Positions 1-10,495 are shown, counted from the first letter of the stretch. The stretch: DNA of 64,000 bases from Entamoeba invadens IP1 (GCF_000330505.1 NW_004440426.1:103877-167876); one strand, 5' to 3'. Numbers and translations are program-made. Notes: generated by a model not told the origin, from the sequence alone.

Positions 1-2
1 AT

Positions 3-341
3 GAAGGCGAAGAGAAGGATGATGAGAAAACACTCTTTGAAGTGGAGAAGAAAGAGTTGTTCTTAGAAGAACCCAACCCTCAACAGATGGAAGTGTGTAA
101 TAAAAACACTTTCTCTAATGCAAGTGGACTCATGAGTATGGCTACATACCCATCAGCTACTCAATACCTCCCTTTGGTATTCGACCAAGAGAATCCGCCA
201 CTATTCGACGACAAACAGACCTTTCATTTCGAGAAAAAAGAAGAAAACGAGACGGAGGCAGTCACTTCATTCTCGAGTTATTTACCAACATCGACGGAAC
301 TCTCGCTTGGATCAAACTCGACGACGTTTCAGTACCTCTGA
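3..341 (+). CDS. 3' end of a hypothetical protein, truncated by the window edge
   Basis: The reading frame is open from the first complete codon of the window to a TGA at 339-341, so this is the C-terminal part of a gene that begins upstream. The visible 112 residues are rich in Glu, Lys, Ser and Thr. They start with an acidic/basic stretch and end with a Ser/Thr-rich tail. No domain is recognisable and no membrane segment is present. It is convergent with the CorA-like gene, whose stop lies about 100 bases further on. Reality of the frame is supported only by its length and codon composition. Confidence 0.5.
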   Translation, partial: EGEEKDDEKTLFEVEKKELFLEEPNPQQMEVCNKNTFSNASGLMSMATYPSATQYLPLVFDQENPPLFDDKQTFHFEKKEENETEAVTSFSSYLPTSTELSLGSNSTTFQYL

Positions 342-441
342 ACCGTCTTTTGTGTAGTTCTCTGTTTATTTAGTGGTGTTTAGGTTATACTATACATTTC
401 TAGTTCAGTTGTTATTAAGTAATAGTACATGTATAAATAGG

Positions 442-1731
442 TTAGAACCAATTGTAGATCTTAAACAAGACGATCCCAACGATAGTCCAGATAATACAGA
501 TGCCTATAATCAAGGAGAACCAGACAAGGCTTGGATCATTCTGCCCAGGCACTGTGACGTTCATTCCAAAGAGTGCTGCGATGAATGTCATTGGCAAGAA
601 GAGTGTTGCAATGGCACCAAATTTCTTCATCAATTGATTTTCTTCTTCTGAGTATCTATTCACACTTAACGAGATTTTTGCTAAATAAGTTTCTTGGTGG
701 TTTTCGATATTGTGCGTCAGTGAAGAGAGTTTCTCTAAGAGTCTGACGGTGTCATCCAAAATGTCACGAAGGTAAATTTTGAGATTTTTTGAGACCATGT
801 GCGACTTCGACTTCAAGATGAACCGCAAAAATGACTTCTTCGGAGAGACAAGAAACTGCAGCAAATTGGTCCGCTTTTTCAAGTCGCCAATTCGACTTAA
901 GAACTCGTCTTGATCATCATGTAATAACACCAGTGACAATTGTTCGATTGAAAATACGTCTGAATAGAGTCGTTCATTCAAGACATTAAATTTCGAAATG
1001 ATCAACTCTAAGATGGCGTAGAGTACCCAATGCGCACTTGGAAATGTTCCTTGATATTTGTCTCGTATTCTAACTCTCACTTCTGACACTGATAATATGG
1101 GTTCTGTGTGGATCGTCAAAATCACATTCTTCTTCACAACGATGTTAAGTAAATACGTTTTAAGGATATTGGTGTCATCTATATATCGCATCTCAACTAC
1201 AGAAATGGCAAAATAGTCTTCAAAGAATGCAGCCTTCTCTCGTGAATCTGGGGTAAACCAATCGTCTATAGTCAAAGGATGAAGATTGAAGACTTGTTCA
1301 AGTACTTTAGCGGAATCATCCGTCGGAGGACATATATCAAGCCACATCGGGATCTTTTCTAATTTCTGTCCACTCGACGTCGCTCGGTCTTTCATCGAGT
1401 ATAACTCCTTCGCAGTAATGACTTTCCCAGACGAAAATTGCTGACCAAACGCGACAAAAACAGTGTCAGAGACTTCCCCATGTAAATCGTGGTCTAACGG
1501 AATGTTTTGAACTTCTTCTTCTTTCTCTTTCCCATCAGCTGCCCAGTCTGACTGTAATATCCCATCATCAATATCTTCCTCTTGCTCCGTTTCAACAAAA
1601 TCTATGTCTTCGTCCTCACCAGTTGTTTCTTGATCAGTCATAAGATTCTGATTTGGAGAGGGGGAGTTCGGAGGATGTCCTTGAATGCGACGACGTTGGG
1701 CATCGGGATGGGGAATCGTGTGGGGCTGCAT
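442..1731 (-). CDS. CorA-family magnesium (divalent cation) transporter
   Basis: The 429-residue product has the CorA layout: a long soluble N-terminal part, then two membrane helices at the C-terminus joined by a short loop carrying the family signature Gly-Met-Asn (about residues 389-391, context FGMNVTVPGQ). In this family five subunits form a funnel and the GMN loop sits at the pore mouth selecting hydrated Mg2+. The first 85 residues are acidic, low-complexity and probably a regulatory extension. The region around residues 150-330 (…LHPLTIDDWFTPDSREK…) matches the usual CorA cytosolic domain with its EDYFAIS-type beta strands. The start is the ATG at 1729-1731. Family assignment is firm; the ion transported and the membrane are inferred. 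Confidence 0.93.
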   Translation of the reverse strand: MQPHTIPHPDAQRRRIQGHPPNSPSPNQNLMTDQETTGEDEDIDFVETEQEEDIDDGILQSDWAADGKEKEEEVQNIPLDHDLHGEVSDTVFVAFGQQFSSGKVITAKELYSMKDRATSSGQKLEKIPMWLDICPPTDDSAKVLEQVFNLHPLTIDDWFTPDSREKAAFFEDYFAISVVEMRYIDDTNILKTYLLNIVVKKNVILTIHTEPILSVSEVRVRIRDKYQGTFPSAHWVLYAILELIISKFNVLNERLYSDVFSIEQLSLVLLHDDQDEFLSRIGDLKKRTNLLQFLVSPKKSFLRFILKSKSHMVSKNLKIYLRDILDDTVRLLEKLSSLTHNIENHQETYLAKISLSVNRYSEEENQLMKKFGAIATLFLPMTFIAALFGMNVTVPGQNDPSLVWFSLIIGICIIWTIVGIVLFKIYNWF

Positions 1732-2483
1732 GTGCTTTTGGAGATGATATAGTTCTTTTGGTAGTTTTGATATTATTAATTGATAGTTTGTTTGGATTAG
1801 TAAATTAATTAATGCTTATTAACTCATTTTTTTGATTATTTTTCAATGGATTTTTGGGGACATTTTTGGTGAATAGAAATAGGTTTATATTTAATTTATT
1901 GTAATATAATTTATAATACAGCAAAAATGAAATGTAAAACAAAAATTAATTAATATTGTTAGTAAATATTTAATACATATTTTAGATATAAGACAACAAT
2001 AATAATAATATCCTAACAACAAAATCAAAAAATGGAATAATTCTGATGAATTTAGTTTGTTTATAATAAAAATAATTAAATGGATTGTTCAAATGAAAAA
2101 GTTATCAAGAAAAATGACAAATTTTGTACGATCACCTAACAATATCACAAAAAAAGTGGTACAAAAAACGTGTTTTTCTTTTTGTTGAAGTTCAAGTTAA
2201 AAAAAGTGTAGATTAAGAAAAATAAAATGTTAATGTTAACAATATTAAAATGTAAAAATATTAAGTGATAGAGTACTTTACTTGTTTTGATTCAGGGAAT
2301 CGAAATTTTACAGTGAAATTGCCATATTATGAACTCATAATAACAGTACAATTTAAGTGTTATAATCGGGAATACAATATATAACAAACATTTAAAATGT
2401 TTTGAGCTTTCTAAATGTATTTAAAAAAATTACTTTGAGTATAAAAAGGTACAAACTTAGTAAATTTTCACAATTTAAATATC
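1732..2483. other. AT-rich intergenic region
   Basis: This 752-base divergent spacer between the CorA-like and TLDc-like genes has no convincing coding frame. A TATA-like run (TATAAAAAG) near 2440 lies about 45 bases before the downstream ATG and may be part of its promoter. Nothing else stands out. Confidence 0.5.
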
Positions 2484-3185
2484 ATGGGCAATCGAGCATC
2501 TCAAACATTCACAAGTGTGTTGAATATACAAAAACACACTAAGAAAGTACACCACAAAAAGATCTCGACATTCAATAACAAGAATATAAAACCCCATAAT
2601 TTATATCAAGTGGACAAAGTATGTGTAAGTGATAAAGATGAATGTGTGCCAGAAGATATTTCATTACTTGCATTCCTTATCTCAAAATCAGTCAAACAAA
2701 ATATTAAAATGTTATATGACAGTGCACTCGCTGGGTTTGAAGGAAGAGACTTGGTGTCTTCTATTCAATACAATTCGCACCTTCTATTTATTATAGAAAG
2801 TGACAAAGACTTCTTTGGGTTTTATCAAAGAGACACATTTGACCCTCAAATGAATATAAAGTCCAATATGAGACAAGCCAATGCTAAGTCGGAAGAGGTA
2901 TTACTCTTCTCTTTAAATAAAACCACAAACAAAGACATCGTTCCTTTGTTCTTTAAAAAAAATTGTGTCACAAAACACTCGTTTTCTGTGTATGACAACT
3001 ACCACAATTTGTTTATGAATTGTTCAGGGGCATTTTGGATTGAAAATAATGGGACGGTCTTTTTCAATACTAGTTTACCAAAGTGTTTTGATGTCTCATC
3101 TTCAAACAGAAATTCAATATACTCCAACAATTCAATGAAGTGTAAATTGAAGATCAATAGATTTTGTGTTGTAACTTGTTTGTAA
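2484..3185 (+). CDS. TLDc-domain-like protein (Entamoeba family)
   Basis: A 233-residue protein. Residues about 70-200 resemble the TLDc-like proteins that are numerous in Entamoeba: a MLYDSALAGFEG-type strand, a hydrophobic LLFIIESDKDFFGFY segment corresponding to the TLDc sheet, a LLFSLN strand, and a C-terminal part with AFWIENNGTVFF followed by a Ser/Asn-rich tail. TLDc domains elsewhere bind V-ATPase or act in oxidative stress responses, but the Entamoeba members have no assigned role. The N-terminus (MGNRASQT) has a Gly at position 2 and small residues after it, compatible with N-myristoylation; that is inference only. No signal peptide or membrane helix is seen. Assignment is by motif pattern, so moderate. 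Confidence 0.55.
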   Translation: MGNRASQTFTSVLNIQKHTKKVHHKKISTFNNKNIKPHNLYQVDKVCVSDKDECVPEDISLLAFLISKSVKQNIKMLYDSALAGFEGRDLVSSIQYNSHLLFIIESDKDFFGFYQRDTFDPQMNIKSNMRQANAKSEEVLLFSLNKTTNKDIVPLFFKKNCVTKHSFSVYDNYHNLFMNCSGAFWIENNGTVFFNTSLPKCFDVSSSNRNSIYSNNSMKCKLKINRFCVVTCL

Positions 3186-3669
3186 TTTGTATGTTGTGTT
3201 TATTGTTAGTTAGTATAAAGATAAAACAAAACATCAATAACTCTTTGATACTTATCTTTTATAATATATAATGTGATTTATATACTATTTTATTATAATT
3301 ATCAAATTTTATCTTCAAAAACTATTAAAATTAATATTAAATATATATTTTTTTATTATTGTTATTATTATATTAATATAATACATTTTATTATTATATT
3401 AGATATGTTAATGTATCATATATTTAACAATAATTTACTATAACATTTTTTAATACTATTCTGTATCATTTACAAAACTATTATTATATTTGGTTTTTTA
3501 TAATTGTTATTAATTTTGTTTTTTATCTTCAACCCTAAAAGATAAAAAAGTGAATCATTACTATTTAATATTTTTATTATAAATTATAATTCAGTCATTG
3601 AGTTTTAGTGAACTATACATAATAATAAGAAATTATAAACTATTGAACCCTGCCACATCACGACATGTA
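3186..3669. other. AT-rich intergenic region upstream of U2
   Basis: No coding frame is evident. The region is extremely AT-rich with TATTATTATA-type runs. One AACCCTAA copy occurs near 3532, too far from any start to interpret. Confidence 0.4.
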
Positions 3670-3677
3670 TATAAAGA
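3670..3677 (+). promoter_or_regulatory. TATA-like element of U2 snRNA
   Basis: TATAAAGA lies about 24 bases before the inferred U2 5' end. The same octamer precedes U3 at 54043-54050. Function is inferred from position. Confidence 0.45.
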
Positions 3678-3693
3678 ACGGTGAATTCCATTC

Positions 3694-3879
3694 AATCCTT
3701 CTCGGCCTTTATGGCTTTGATCAAGTGTAGTATCTGTTCTAGCAAGCTTAATATCTTGCTCACCTCTACGGAGGTGCAAATATTAAACAATTTTTGCGCT
3801 GGGGTTTAGTCGTGTTGAGGCTTGCCAAAGACACGACTAGACAAGAATGTGCTTGGCTACGGCCTTGTCGCATTCGCCC
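3694..3879 (+). ncRNA. U2 spliceosomal snRNA
   Basis: The RNA is recognised by its highly conserved 5' half: CTTCTCGGCC (stem I), then ATCAAGTGTAGTATCTGTTC containing the branch-site recognition hexamer GTAGTA at 3727-3732. It continues with stem IIa (AGCAAGC/GCTTGCT type), stem IIb (CACCTC/GAGGTG) and a Sm-like site AATTTTTG at 3789-3796. Two 3' hairpins follow: TAGTCGTGT pairs with ACACGACTA (stem III), and GAATGTG pairs with CGCATTC (stem IV). About 186 nt matches the usual U2 length. The 5' end is placed by alignment to the conserved start; the 3' end by the last hairpin. Together with GTTTGT introns in this window it indicates a U2-type spliceosome. Confidence 0.95.
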
Positions 3880-4056
3880 TTTACTTAACTTCATTTTATT
3901 TTTTATTATATATTAACTTTTTATAGTCTATATGAATTTATTTTAATAAACTATTTTTTATAATAATATTTTTATAAAAATTAATACACCACAATTATAT
4001 TATTAAATAATATATTATTATAAAATTAGTAATTATAAAAAGTCAATGAATTACTA

Positions 4057-4872
4057 TTACTCCACCCAGAAGTCATCTTTCACAAGACTTTCTTTGATCT
4101 TGTCAATGTACTGCTCGAAGTCTTGGCTAATTAATACTTTGAACATCTTAACAGGTGTGTCTTCAACGAATTTAATAACTCTAATGATCTTATCTGTTAA
4201 TTTCTTATCTTTGGTATAGTTTTCGATCTTCTCATAAAGATCAGTGAAGATTTGATTAAAGTTCTCTTGAGTATTTTCAAATCTTGTTCTGAGTCTTTGG
4301 TTCTTTTTTCCTTCACACAACATGAGTTCTTGTTGGTAAGTGTATTCCGATAAAGAGTACCAATAAAATTTATCACAGACCTTGTCCAAGAGGTCTTCGG
4401 CTTGAAAATTTTTGAAAGTGAAATACAACTTTGTAACTTGATGAATTTTATCTTTGTTTGGAAAAACTTCAAGATGGTGCGTGTAGATGTTTTGCTCGCC
4501 AATGTACTTCACAAAAACGTCGACGATTTCTGGAGTCACAGTCATGTCTTCAACTTCGACTCTGAAACGTGTATAAATATATGCATATCGCGACAAGAGA
4601 GATGTGTTATTATTACATAATGTAACAATTAATTCGTCGATGTTTTGATACAGTTGTAGAATATCTTCTTCCTCTTTTTTATATTCAGGACTTTCAGCCA
4701 CCGCCTGTTTCTTTTTGTCATATAAACTTTGATTTTTGAAATGTTTGTGTTGTTTCCAAGTCATATCAATTAATTTGCGTTGCTCAAAGGCAAGTTTCAC
4801 TTCATTTTCAGCTTTTCTATACTCTTCATCTTTCTCTATCAACACGGGAATTAACTTTTGTTCCTTTGGCAT
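4057..4872 (-). CDS. hypothetical charged, helical protein
   Basis: A 271-residue soluble protein starting at the ATG at 4870-4872; the frame extends four codons further upstream but without an ATG. Composition is rich in Lys, Glu and Asp with heptad-like stretches in the first 80 residues (…DEEYRKAENEVKLAFEQRK…), so a coiled coil is likely there. The C-terminal half (…YTKDKKLTDKIIRVIKF…) also looks helical. No signal peptide, membrane helix or catalytic motif is visible. I do not recognise the family. It lies alone between U2 and a PTP gene on the same strand with 350 bases in between, so no operon-like inference is possible. Confidence 0.7.
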   Translation of the reverse strand: MPKEQKLIPVLIEKDEEYRKAENEVKLAFEQRKLIDMTWKQHKHFKNQSLYDKKKQAVAESPEYKKEEEDILQLYQNIDELIVTLCNNNTSLLSRYAYIYTRFRVEVEDMTVTPEIVDVFVKYIGEQNIYTHHLEVFPNKDKIHQVTKLYFTFKNFQAEDLLDKVCDKFYWYSLSEYTYQQELMLCEGKKNQRLRTRFENTQENFNQIFTDLYEKIENYTKDKKLTDKIIRVIKFVEDTPVKMFKVLISQDFEQYIDKIKESLVKDDFWVE

Positions 4873-5226
4873 TGTTTCTTTCAATTTATAAGTTTGACGT
4901 CTTTATATTTGTGAGATATGCTTCATACTTTTCATCCCATTTCTACAAATTGCTTTCTTTGTTCCTTTTGTAACTATATTTATAGCATAATTTATGATAT
5001 AATATTTCAATTGAAGTGATGAGTTCACACTTTTGTTCATTTTTTAATAATTAAGTTGTTGAATCGGTGTTATACAAAATATTATATATAATAATATATT
5101 TATAACATTAATATAATAATAATAATAAATATAGTATTATACTAATATATTTATAATAATAATAAATTATTATAAATTATAAATTCTATAGTAAAAAACT
5201 AGATGAAAGAAAATAACACAATTGGT
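4873..5226. other. AT-rich intergenic region
   Basis: This 354-base spacer between two minus-strand genes is almost entirely A and T in its lower half (TAATAATAATAAATATAG runs). No feature is identifiable. Confidence 0.4.
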
Positions 5227-6450
5227 TTAATTGAGTTTTGCATAGAAGTCGTCTAAATTCAGTTTAAGTGTATCACTCATCAACTCTTCAAGAATATCTT
5301 TTGCGGACCCAGTCTTCTTTGTCTGCTTTCCATATATGTCTGCAAGCAAATAGTCCAAACTATCGACTAAGAATTTGAACTGTTCCTTAGTCTGGACGAT
5401 TCCCTTTCTTTCACTTCTCATTGCTACTACCATCTCAGCAGCAAAGTTTGCTGTATTAATGTCTTTGTTAAGCTCTTCAACTTTCTTTTCAAAGGTTTCC
5501 ATAGTGTCTGTCGTCTTCTCAAAAGCTCTTGTCTTCTTCCCAAGTAACTTCTCGACGTGTTCCTCTACCACTCGGAGTACTCCAATGAATGTCCCACTCC
5601 TTCCAAGTCCCGCAGAACAATGGATCACTATAGGTCCATCCCTTCCTTTTGCTGTCCCTTCTCTGCAAATCAATGCCAAACACGCTAAGTCACAGAATGA
5701 AGTCTTATCCTCAGGTGTCCCGAAATCAGGCCAACCGATGTAGTGGATGTGGACCACCTTCTTAGTTTCATTAGTTTTAGTGTTAGTGACTTGGAAGAGT
5801 CTTACTTGTGTTTGAGTTTTCTTTTCGTCTTCTTCAGAGTACAAGACGTCTAAGAAGTGAATTCGATAGGTAATAGTCATAGTATCTTCTTCATCATCCA
5901 TAGGAAAGTATGCCGTCGATTTCGCTTTACCTCCTTCTTTGAATTTGGTCAACATAACAACAACAGAAACGTTTTGTTCAAAAAGCATTGTGTAGAAATC
6001 ATTGAGTGTGTTTTCTAAAGGCGCTTGGCAACTGATGTACTTCTTTCCAAAGATGTAATTGGCGTTGATGTAATTTCTCTCAGATAATATAACACGTGTA
6101 CTCTCATTGGCTAAGACATTGGCATACCGATTTCTATCAACGTATTGTGGATCACTCGCAGTCTGAAATTCACTCGATGGAATGTTCGACGTGTTCTCTT
6201 GGACCCAATCAAAAGTCCCTTCTTCCGCTCTCTCTCCACTTCCTTCTGAAGAGTCGTAACTATCACTTTTGGCTTCTGTTGTATTTGTAACTACAGAAGT
6301 GGTAGTTCCAGTCACTTCTTCTTTTTTAACTTCAACTTCTTTTTGAATGGAAGTCTCTTGGTGAGTATCAGAAGGGTTTGCTGATTGTGTTTTAGTGTCG
6401 TCTTTGTTCTTGTGTGTTGTGTTGTTGGGTTTAGATGACGATTCCCCCAT
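5227..6450 (-). CDS. classical protein tyrosine phosphatase
   Basis: The 407-residue product carries a complete PTP domain from about residue 85. It includes the RNRYANVLANESTRV stretch (the pTyr-loop region of PTPs), NYINANYI, the WPD loop (GWPDFGTPED, near residue 238) with its general-acid Asp, the P-loop VIHCSAGLGRSGT (near residues 276-288) with catalytic Cys and Arg, and a Q-loop-like segment MRSERKGIVQTKEQF near 350. All catalytic residues are present, so activity on phosphotyrosine is expected. The first 85 residues are a Ser/Thr/Glu-rich disordered tail (MGESSSKPNN…). Gly2 is followed by Glu, which disfavours myristoylation. No membrane helix is present, so it is a cytosolic, non-receptor type enzyme. 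An insertion after the WPD loop region (about residues 300-340) is charged. Confidence 0.95.
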   Translation of the reverse strand: MGESSSKPNNTTHKNKDDTKTQSANPSDTHQETSIQKEVEVKKEEVTGTTTSVVTNTTEAKSDSYDSSEGSGERAEEGTFDWVQENTSNIPSSEFQTASDPQYVDRNRYANVLANESTRVILSERNYINANYIFGKKYISCQAPLENTLNDFYTMLFEQNVSVVVMLTKFKEGGKAKSTAYFPMDDEEDTMTITYRIHFLDVLYSEEDEKKTQTQVRLFQVTNTKTNETKKVVHIHYIGWPDFGTPEDKTSFCDLACLALICREGTAKGRDGPIVIHCSAGLGRSGTFIGVLRVVEEHVEKLLGKKTRAFEKTTDTMETFEKKVEELNKDINTANFAAEMVVAMRSERKGIVQTKEQFKFLVDSLDYLLADIYGKQTKKTGSAKDILEELMSDTLKLNLDDFYAKLN

Positions 6451-7082
6451 TCTTGTTTTTTTTAAGATGGTTGTGCATTAATTTTGAGATGTAAAAAAAT
6501 TCATTCTTATTTACACAGAGAACACCACTTCTCTCGGGATTGCCATAACAACTTTTTCACAACTTCTTACAAAGTAATTATAATCAAGTTTGATGTTAAA
6601 TTCCCTCAATAATTATATCAGAATGGAAATGGTGATACAAACATAATTTGCAGTAAATTAAGTTATTTATGTACTAATAAAAAGTATCTTTTTTAAATTG
6701 TGTTATATTTTAAACTTTTTATTTGTTTTGCGACAAACTATGTGTTTTTTCTACACGTTTTTTTTATTCTATGTTTTTTGGTTAATTTATTATTGATTTA
6801 TTGTATATTATAACGGATTAACTAAAATTTAATCAAAGGAAAAACAAATTGTTTTTTCGGCATTTGAACATTGTTTGCCGATATATTATATATGTATTGA
6901 GTAAATTATAATAAAACTCTTATTGAGTTTATTACATAAGTAAACTAAATTATTTTATTACAAAAATAGTATAGTATAATTAAAAAAACTATAAATATTT
7001 ATTATACTTAAGTTCATTACAAACAAAAGAATGATATTTAATTAATGTTCAATAAAAAGAAGAGAACTTAAAGAAATTTTCG
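6451..7082. other. AT-rich intergenic region
   Basis: A 632-base divergent promoter region between the PTP gene and an unknown plus-strand gene. No coding frame, hairpin or known RNA was recognised. Confidence 0.4.
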
Positions 7083-9032
7083 ATGTCATACGATGAAATT
7101 AATGAATATGAAAGTGCCAAAAAGAAGTTTCTTGCACAACACAATATTAACACTGTAGGCGACTCGATGAAATTATTGGATATGTCAGCAATCACGTGGG
7201 ACTATCAATTGTCACAAGAATATTCTTTTTTACTTGAAGGTCCAAACGAAAATTTAACAGAACAATTACTCCAAAACACAATGAAGTATGAAACAGCACT
7301 AAATTCGTTAGCAAATTATATATTTGATTTTTATAAAAAAATTGATTACTCTACACAACTCGAATTTATCGACCAGCTTTTGAGGATCAACAACGGAGAA
7401 AGTTTCTCGACTCCCTTTTTCAAAAAACAACAAGGCGATTTCACACGAAATTTAAGCAAACAATACGTCTTTTTCGAAAATGTTATTGCTACAACAATAG
7501 ACAATAAATACGAAATATTGCTATTTCTGTATTACTTGAAGCATTTAACTATAGAAAAGAACACCACTAATTTAAAAACCGGCTTCGACGTTCTTTACTA
7601 TTTGAAAACATCAAACCAATTCAAATACTTCGGCACTGATACCAATCTTTGTGCTTCCGAAAGAAAACACAAAGAGCTCACGCAAAAATGCGAATCCTTA
7701 AGGATAGAATCACGTAAATTGTTACAGAAAGTGTCTAATAGTATTGACACGTTCACTAATTTATACAACACAATATCTGAGAAAGCGAAGATGGAAAAAG
7801 AATGTCCTGTTGTGGTGGTAACTTTCGAGGAGTGGTTTAACGAGTTGGTGAAGACGGTTACATTACTCAAACACGACAAAAAAGGTGCAGTGGTGGACCG
7901 ACAAGTCTTCACCTTTCGAGTGAAACGAAGTATGAAGACAAATTCTTTCTTTACTGTCAAAGACAAAAAGTTCAGACTCAAAATATTTATGGGAGACTAC
8001 GCGTATGATGACCGCGATGGGTGTGTTGTGCTTAAGTGTCTCAACGAGAAATATGACAACAACACTAGAAAAGTGATAATGCACCCCAGCGGCGAGTCAC
8101 TTTCTTTTAACAAATCTGGGAAGGATGATGTTGTGTTTAAAGGAATGGGTGTGAATGGTGGCGACTTTGTGTTAAAGTTCTTCGAAGCTGATGAGTTCAA
8201 AAGCTTCACTTTTGGCCAAAAAAGTCGCCTTAATAGCGAGTTCATTCCACCAGACACACAGTTTGCAAATATGAGAAATCAAGATAAAACTGAGATTGAG
8301 AAGAGACGAATAGAGATGATTACAGCACTTCAAAATCTCAAAAAATGTAACGAAGACATTCAAACAATGGAACAAGATATAAAAAAAGAAAGAAAAAAAA
8401 TTTCAGAGTTGTCAGTGATTGAAAATCATGTCGGAACGCTGAATGATTTAAGGCAAGTTTTGAGAATGAAAAAAATGCCATTAACTAAATGGAAGCTTAA
8501 GAACTGTGGTGATAACTTACTCTTCATGTCTGAGAATGTAGCTCCCGTGATCTACAATCTGTTTCGAGAATGTGGATGTGAAACCAACTTTGTGTTGGGA
8601 AGTGGTGACCAAATCACCTTGGTGAAAACGGATAACGAAGAAGAGTTAAGTAACCTCAGTATGTGCCAAATACCAGAGCTTGACGGCAAGACTTTGTTTG
8701 TTACGAAATACCACCAGCTCTTTGAAAATATCATACAGAACGATGAAGAGTTTCTAAGCAAGTTCATCTTTAACCACCTAACAAATGGGGTTCGTGTTAA
8801 CGTATTTAACGTCATCGCTGCCTCCCCATCGCGCCAATTACCTGGGAATGGAGTGGTGTTAGTTCCATTCAAAGTTGATGATGGAACAGACACAAAACAA
8901 TTGTTTTTGATGGGTAAATTTCCAGACAAATCACACAACAATCCAAATCCTTTTTGTGTCACTTGTTACCAAAATTCATATATTAAAGGTGCGAAATATG
9001 GACTGATTATTATCAAAGTATCTCGAGTCTAA
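7083..9032 (+). CDS. hypothetical protein with central coiled coil
   Basis: A single-exon gene for 649 residues. Residues 1-240 are helical and charged. Residues 240-400 look globular, with alternating beta-type strands (FRVKRSMKTNSFFTVKDKKFRLKI…). A strongly charged stretch at about 400-450 (EKRRIEMITALQNLKKC…) has heptad spacing and is a likely coiled coil. The last 180 residues again look globular, ending in a strand-rich segment (GAKYGLIIIKVSRV). The C-terminal layout, with a strand at the very end, is loosely TLDc-like as in other Entamoeba coiled-coil/TLDc proteins, but no motif settles this. No signal peptide or membrane helix. Function is unknown; gene reality is well supported by length. 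Confidence 0.8.
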   Translation: MSYDEINEYESAKKKFLAQHNINTVGDSMKLLDMSAITWDYQLSQEYSFLLEGPNENLTEQLLQNTMKYETALNSLANYIFDFYKKIDYSTQLEFIDQLLRINNGESFSTPFFKKQQGDFTRNLSKQYVFFENVIATTIDNKYEILLFLYYLKHLTIEKNTTNLKTGFDVLYYLKTSNQFKYFGTDTNLCASERKHKELTQKCESLRIESRKLLQKVSNSIDTFTNLYNTISEKAKMEKECPVVVVTFEEWFNELVKTVTLLKHDKKGAVVDRQVFTFRVKRSMKTNSFFTVKDKKFRLKIFMGDYAYDDRDGCVVLKCLNEKYDNNTRKVIMHPSGESLSFNKSGKDDVVFKGMGVNGGDFVLKFFEADEFKSFTFGQKSRLNSEFIPPDTQFANMRNQDKTEIEKRRIEMITALQNLKKCNEDIQTMEQDIKKERKKISELSVIENHVGTLNDLRQVLRMKKMPLTKWKLKNCGDNLLFMSENVAPVIYNLFRECGCETNFVLGSGDQITLVKTDNEEELSNLSMCQIPELDGKTLFVTKYHQLFENIIQNDEEFLSKFIFNHLTNGVRVNVFNVIAASPSRQLPGNGVVLVPFKVDDGTDTKQLFLMGKFPDKSHNNPNPFCVTCYQNSYIKGAKYGLIIIKVSRV

Positions 9033-9235
9033 TCATCTCACAATTAAATTCAGTCTTTTTTCTGCGTTAGAATTAGAAACGACCATTTTACCCGTCATAC
9101 CACGGCGGGTATATATACTCCAAACTATAAAATAGAAACAGTTTTAATAAATAATAGAACAAACTATAATTAAATTATTTATAAACTATGAATTAACTAT
9201 ACAACAAAAAATGGGAAGGGAAAAAAGGAAAAAGC

Positions 9236-10495
9236 ATGTCTCTGTTGAATGGGAGTTACACCTCACAAGATTTACTCGACAGGAACATATCCAGTTTAAA
9301 CCCAAAGTCGTCACTCTTCCAACAACCGTCGGGTGTTACCATCTCTCTGACGGAGCCATTGATGACATTTTCGACGACAAACACGCGAATGTTATTTGTC
9401 ACTCTTCAATTGTTGATATCAAAAGATAGAAAAGACAGTCAAGACCAATTGGCAACACTTTGGGCAGACAAGGATGGGTTTAAAATAGTAGTTGAAGAGA
9501 GAGGAGTGTTTCAGTGTATTGTCATGTTGATGCCGGATCTTTTTAATATTGCCTATGACATCCCATCTGAAGTCCCTGAAATAGTCACACACATCCCTTT
9601 AAAACTTTTTGTCTCCTTCTTCGAATTAGTCCAAGTCAGCGACCAAGACAATTTGGATATCTTCATCTTCCCTTCCGGTCATGTCTTACTTCACATGAAA
9701 GCAAAGACTTTGACTTCGAAGATGAAAATCCCTAACTGCTCCCCCCATGGCTCTCGGGGAGAAACTTTTGACTTGAACACACATCCAACCGCTCTCTATT
9801 TCAAATGCTCTCCTCAAACATTATTACCTTCTTTTAAATCATTCGAATGGAATCATCAATATATTACTTTAACTGCTAAGGTCGCTGACAACACTCTCAC
9901 AATAGCTTCGAGTGCACAAGGAGACTCCGTAACAACCGTCTATTCAAAGGAGTGTTTCGATGAGTTTGTTTTACTATACTTTACTATTCTTTTTACCAGT
10001 CGACACAAAATAGATCTATAACAAAATCAACTATATTTTATAGAATTTGTTTTATATATATAGTATAGTTTAAAGTATAATAAAAAACTATACAACAGAC
10101 TGAAGAAAAGGTTTGAGTGCAACAACACATTTACTGCCCGGTATCGCATGGGGTACTTTAAACGAATCAAAAAGGTACTTGAGAAGTCGAAGCAAGTGGT
10201 CATGATAATTAACAGCAACAAATTGTTGTATATCGAATTTATTATCGAGCCAGAGGCAAATAAGACCAACGCGCCGTCGTCTGAGATTGCGTTCTATATC
10301 TCCGCACAGATTGATGATGTAGACGGATCAGCTATTGCAGACAATAACGGTAACGAAAATCAGAACGAAAGCGACGAGGAAAAGAACGACGAGAATAAAA
10401 ATAAGATGGAAGAGGACGTCGAGGTCGTCAAAAAGGAAGAAGAGAGGGACGACGAAAAAACACTCATCGACAATTACAGACTTTATGACGACTAA
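9236..10495 (+). CDS. PCNA-fold sliding clamp protein, probably a Rad1-like 9-1-1 subunit (two exons)
   Basis: Two exons are inferred: 9236-9963 and 10099-10495, joined across a 135-base intron (GTTTGTT donor after phase 2, CAG acceptor). The joined frame codes 374 residues; the open frame of exon 1 alone would stop just inside the intron. The N-terminal domain has a Rad1-like pattern (DGFKIVVEERGVFQC, then PLKLFVSFFELVQVS). The C-terminal domain ends in a strand pair YIEFIIEP…AFYISAQIDD, which matches the end of PCNA-family clamps. An acidic tail of about 55 residues follows (NENQNESDEEKND…). Rad1, Hus1 and Rad9 form the DNA-damage clamp; no PCNA-type PIP groove can be judged by eye. PCNA itself is unlikely given the divergence. 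The exact subunit is uncertain; the fold is moderately sure. Confidence 0.5.

Noticed and set aside
373..651. 92-codon plus-strand frame opposite the CorA gene end
   Set aside because: It is antisense to the GMN/membrane region of a clear CorA protein and has no family of its own.
4402..4620. 72-codon plus-strand frame inside the hypothetical gene 4057-4872
   Set aside because: Shadow of the longer minus-strand frame.
5227..6450. N-myristoylation of the tyrosine phosphatase (MGESSS start)
   Set aside because: Glu at position 3 is strongly disfavoured by N-myristoyl transferase.
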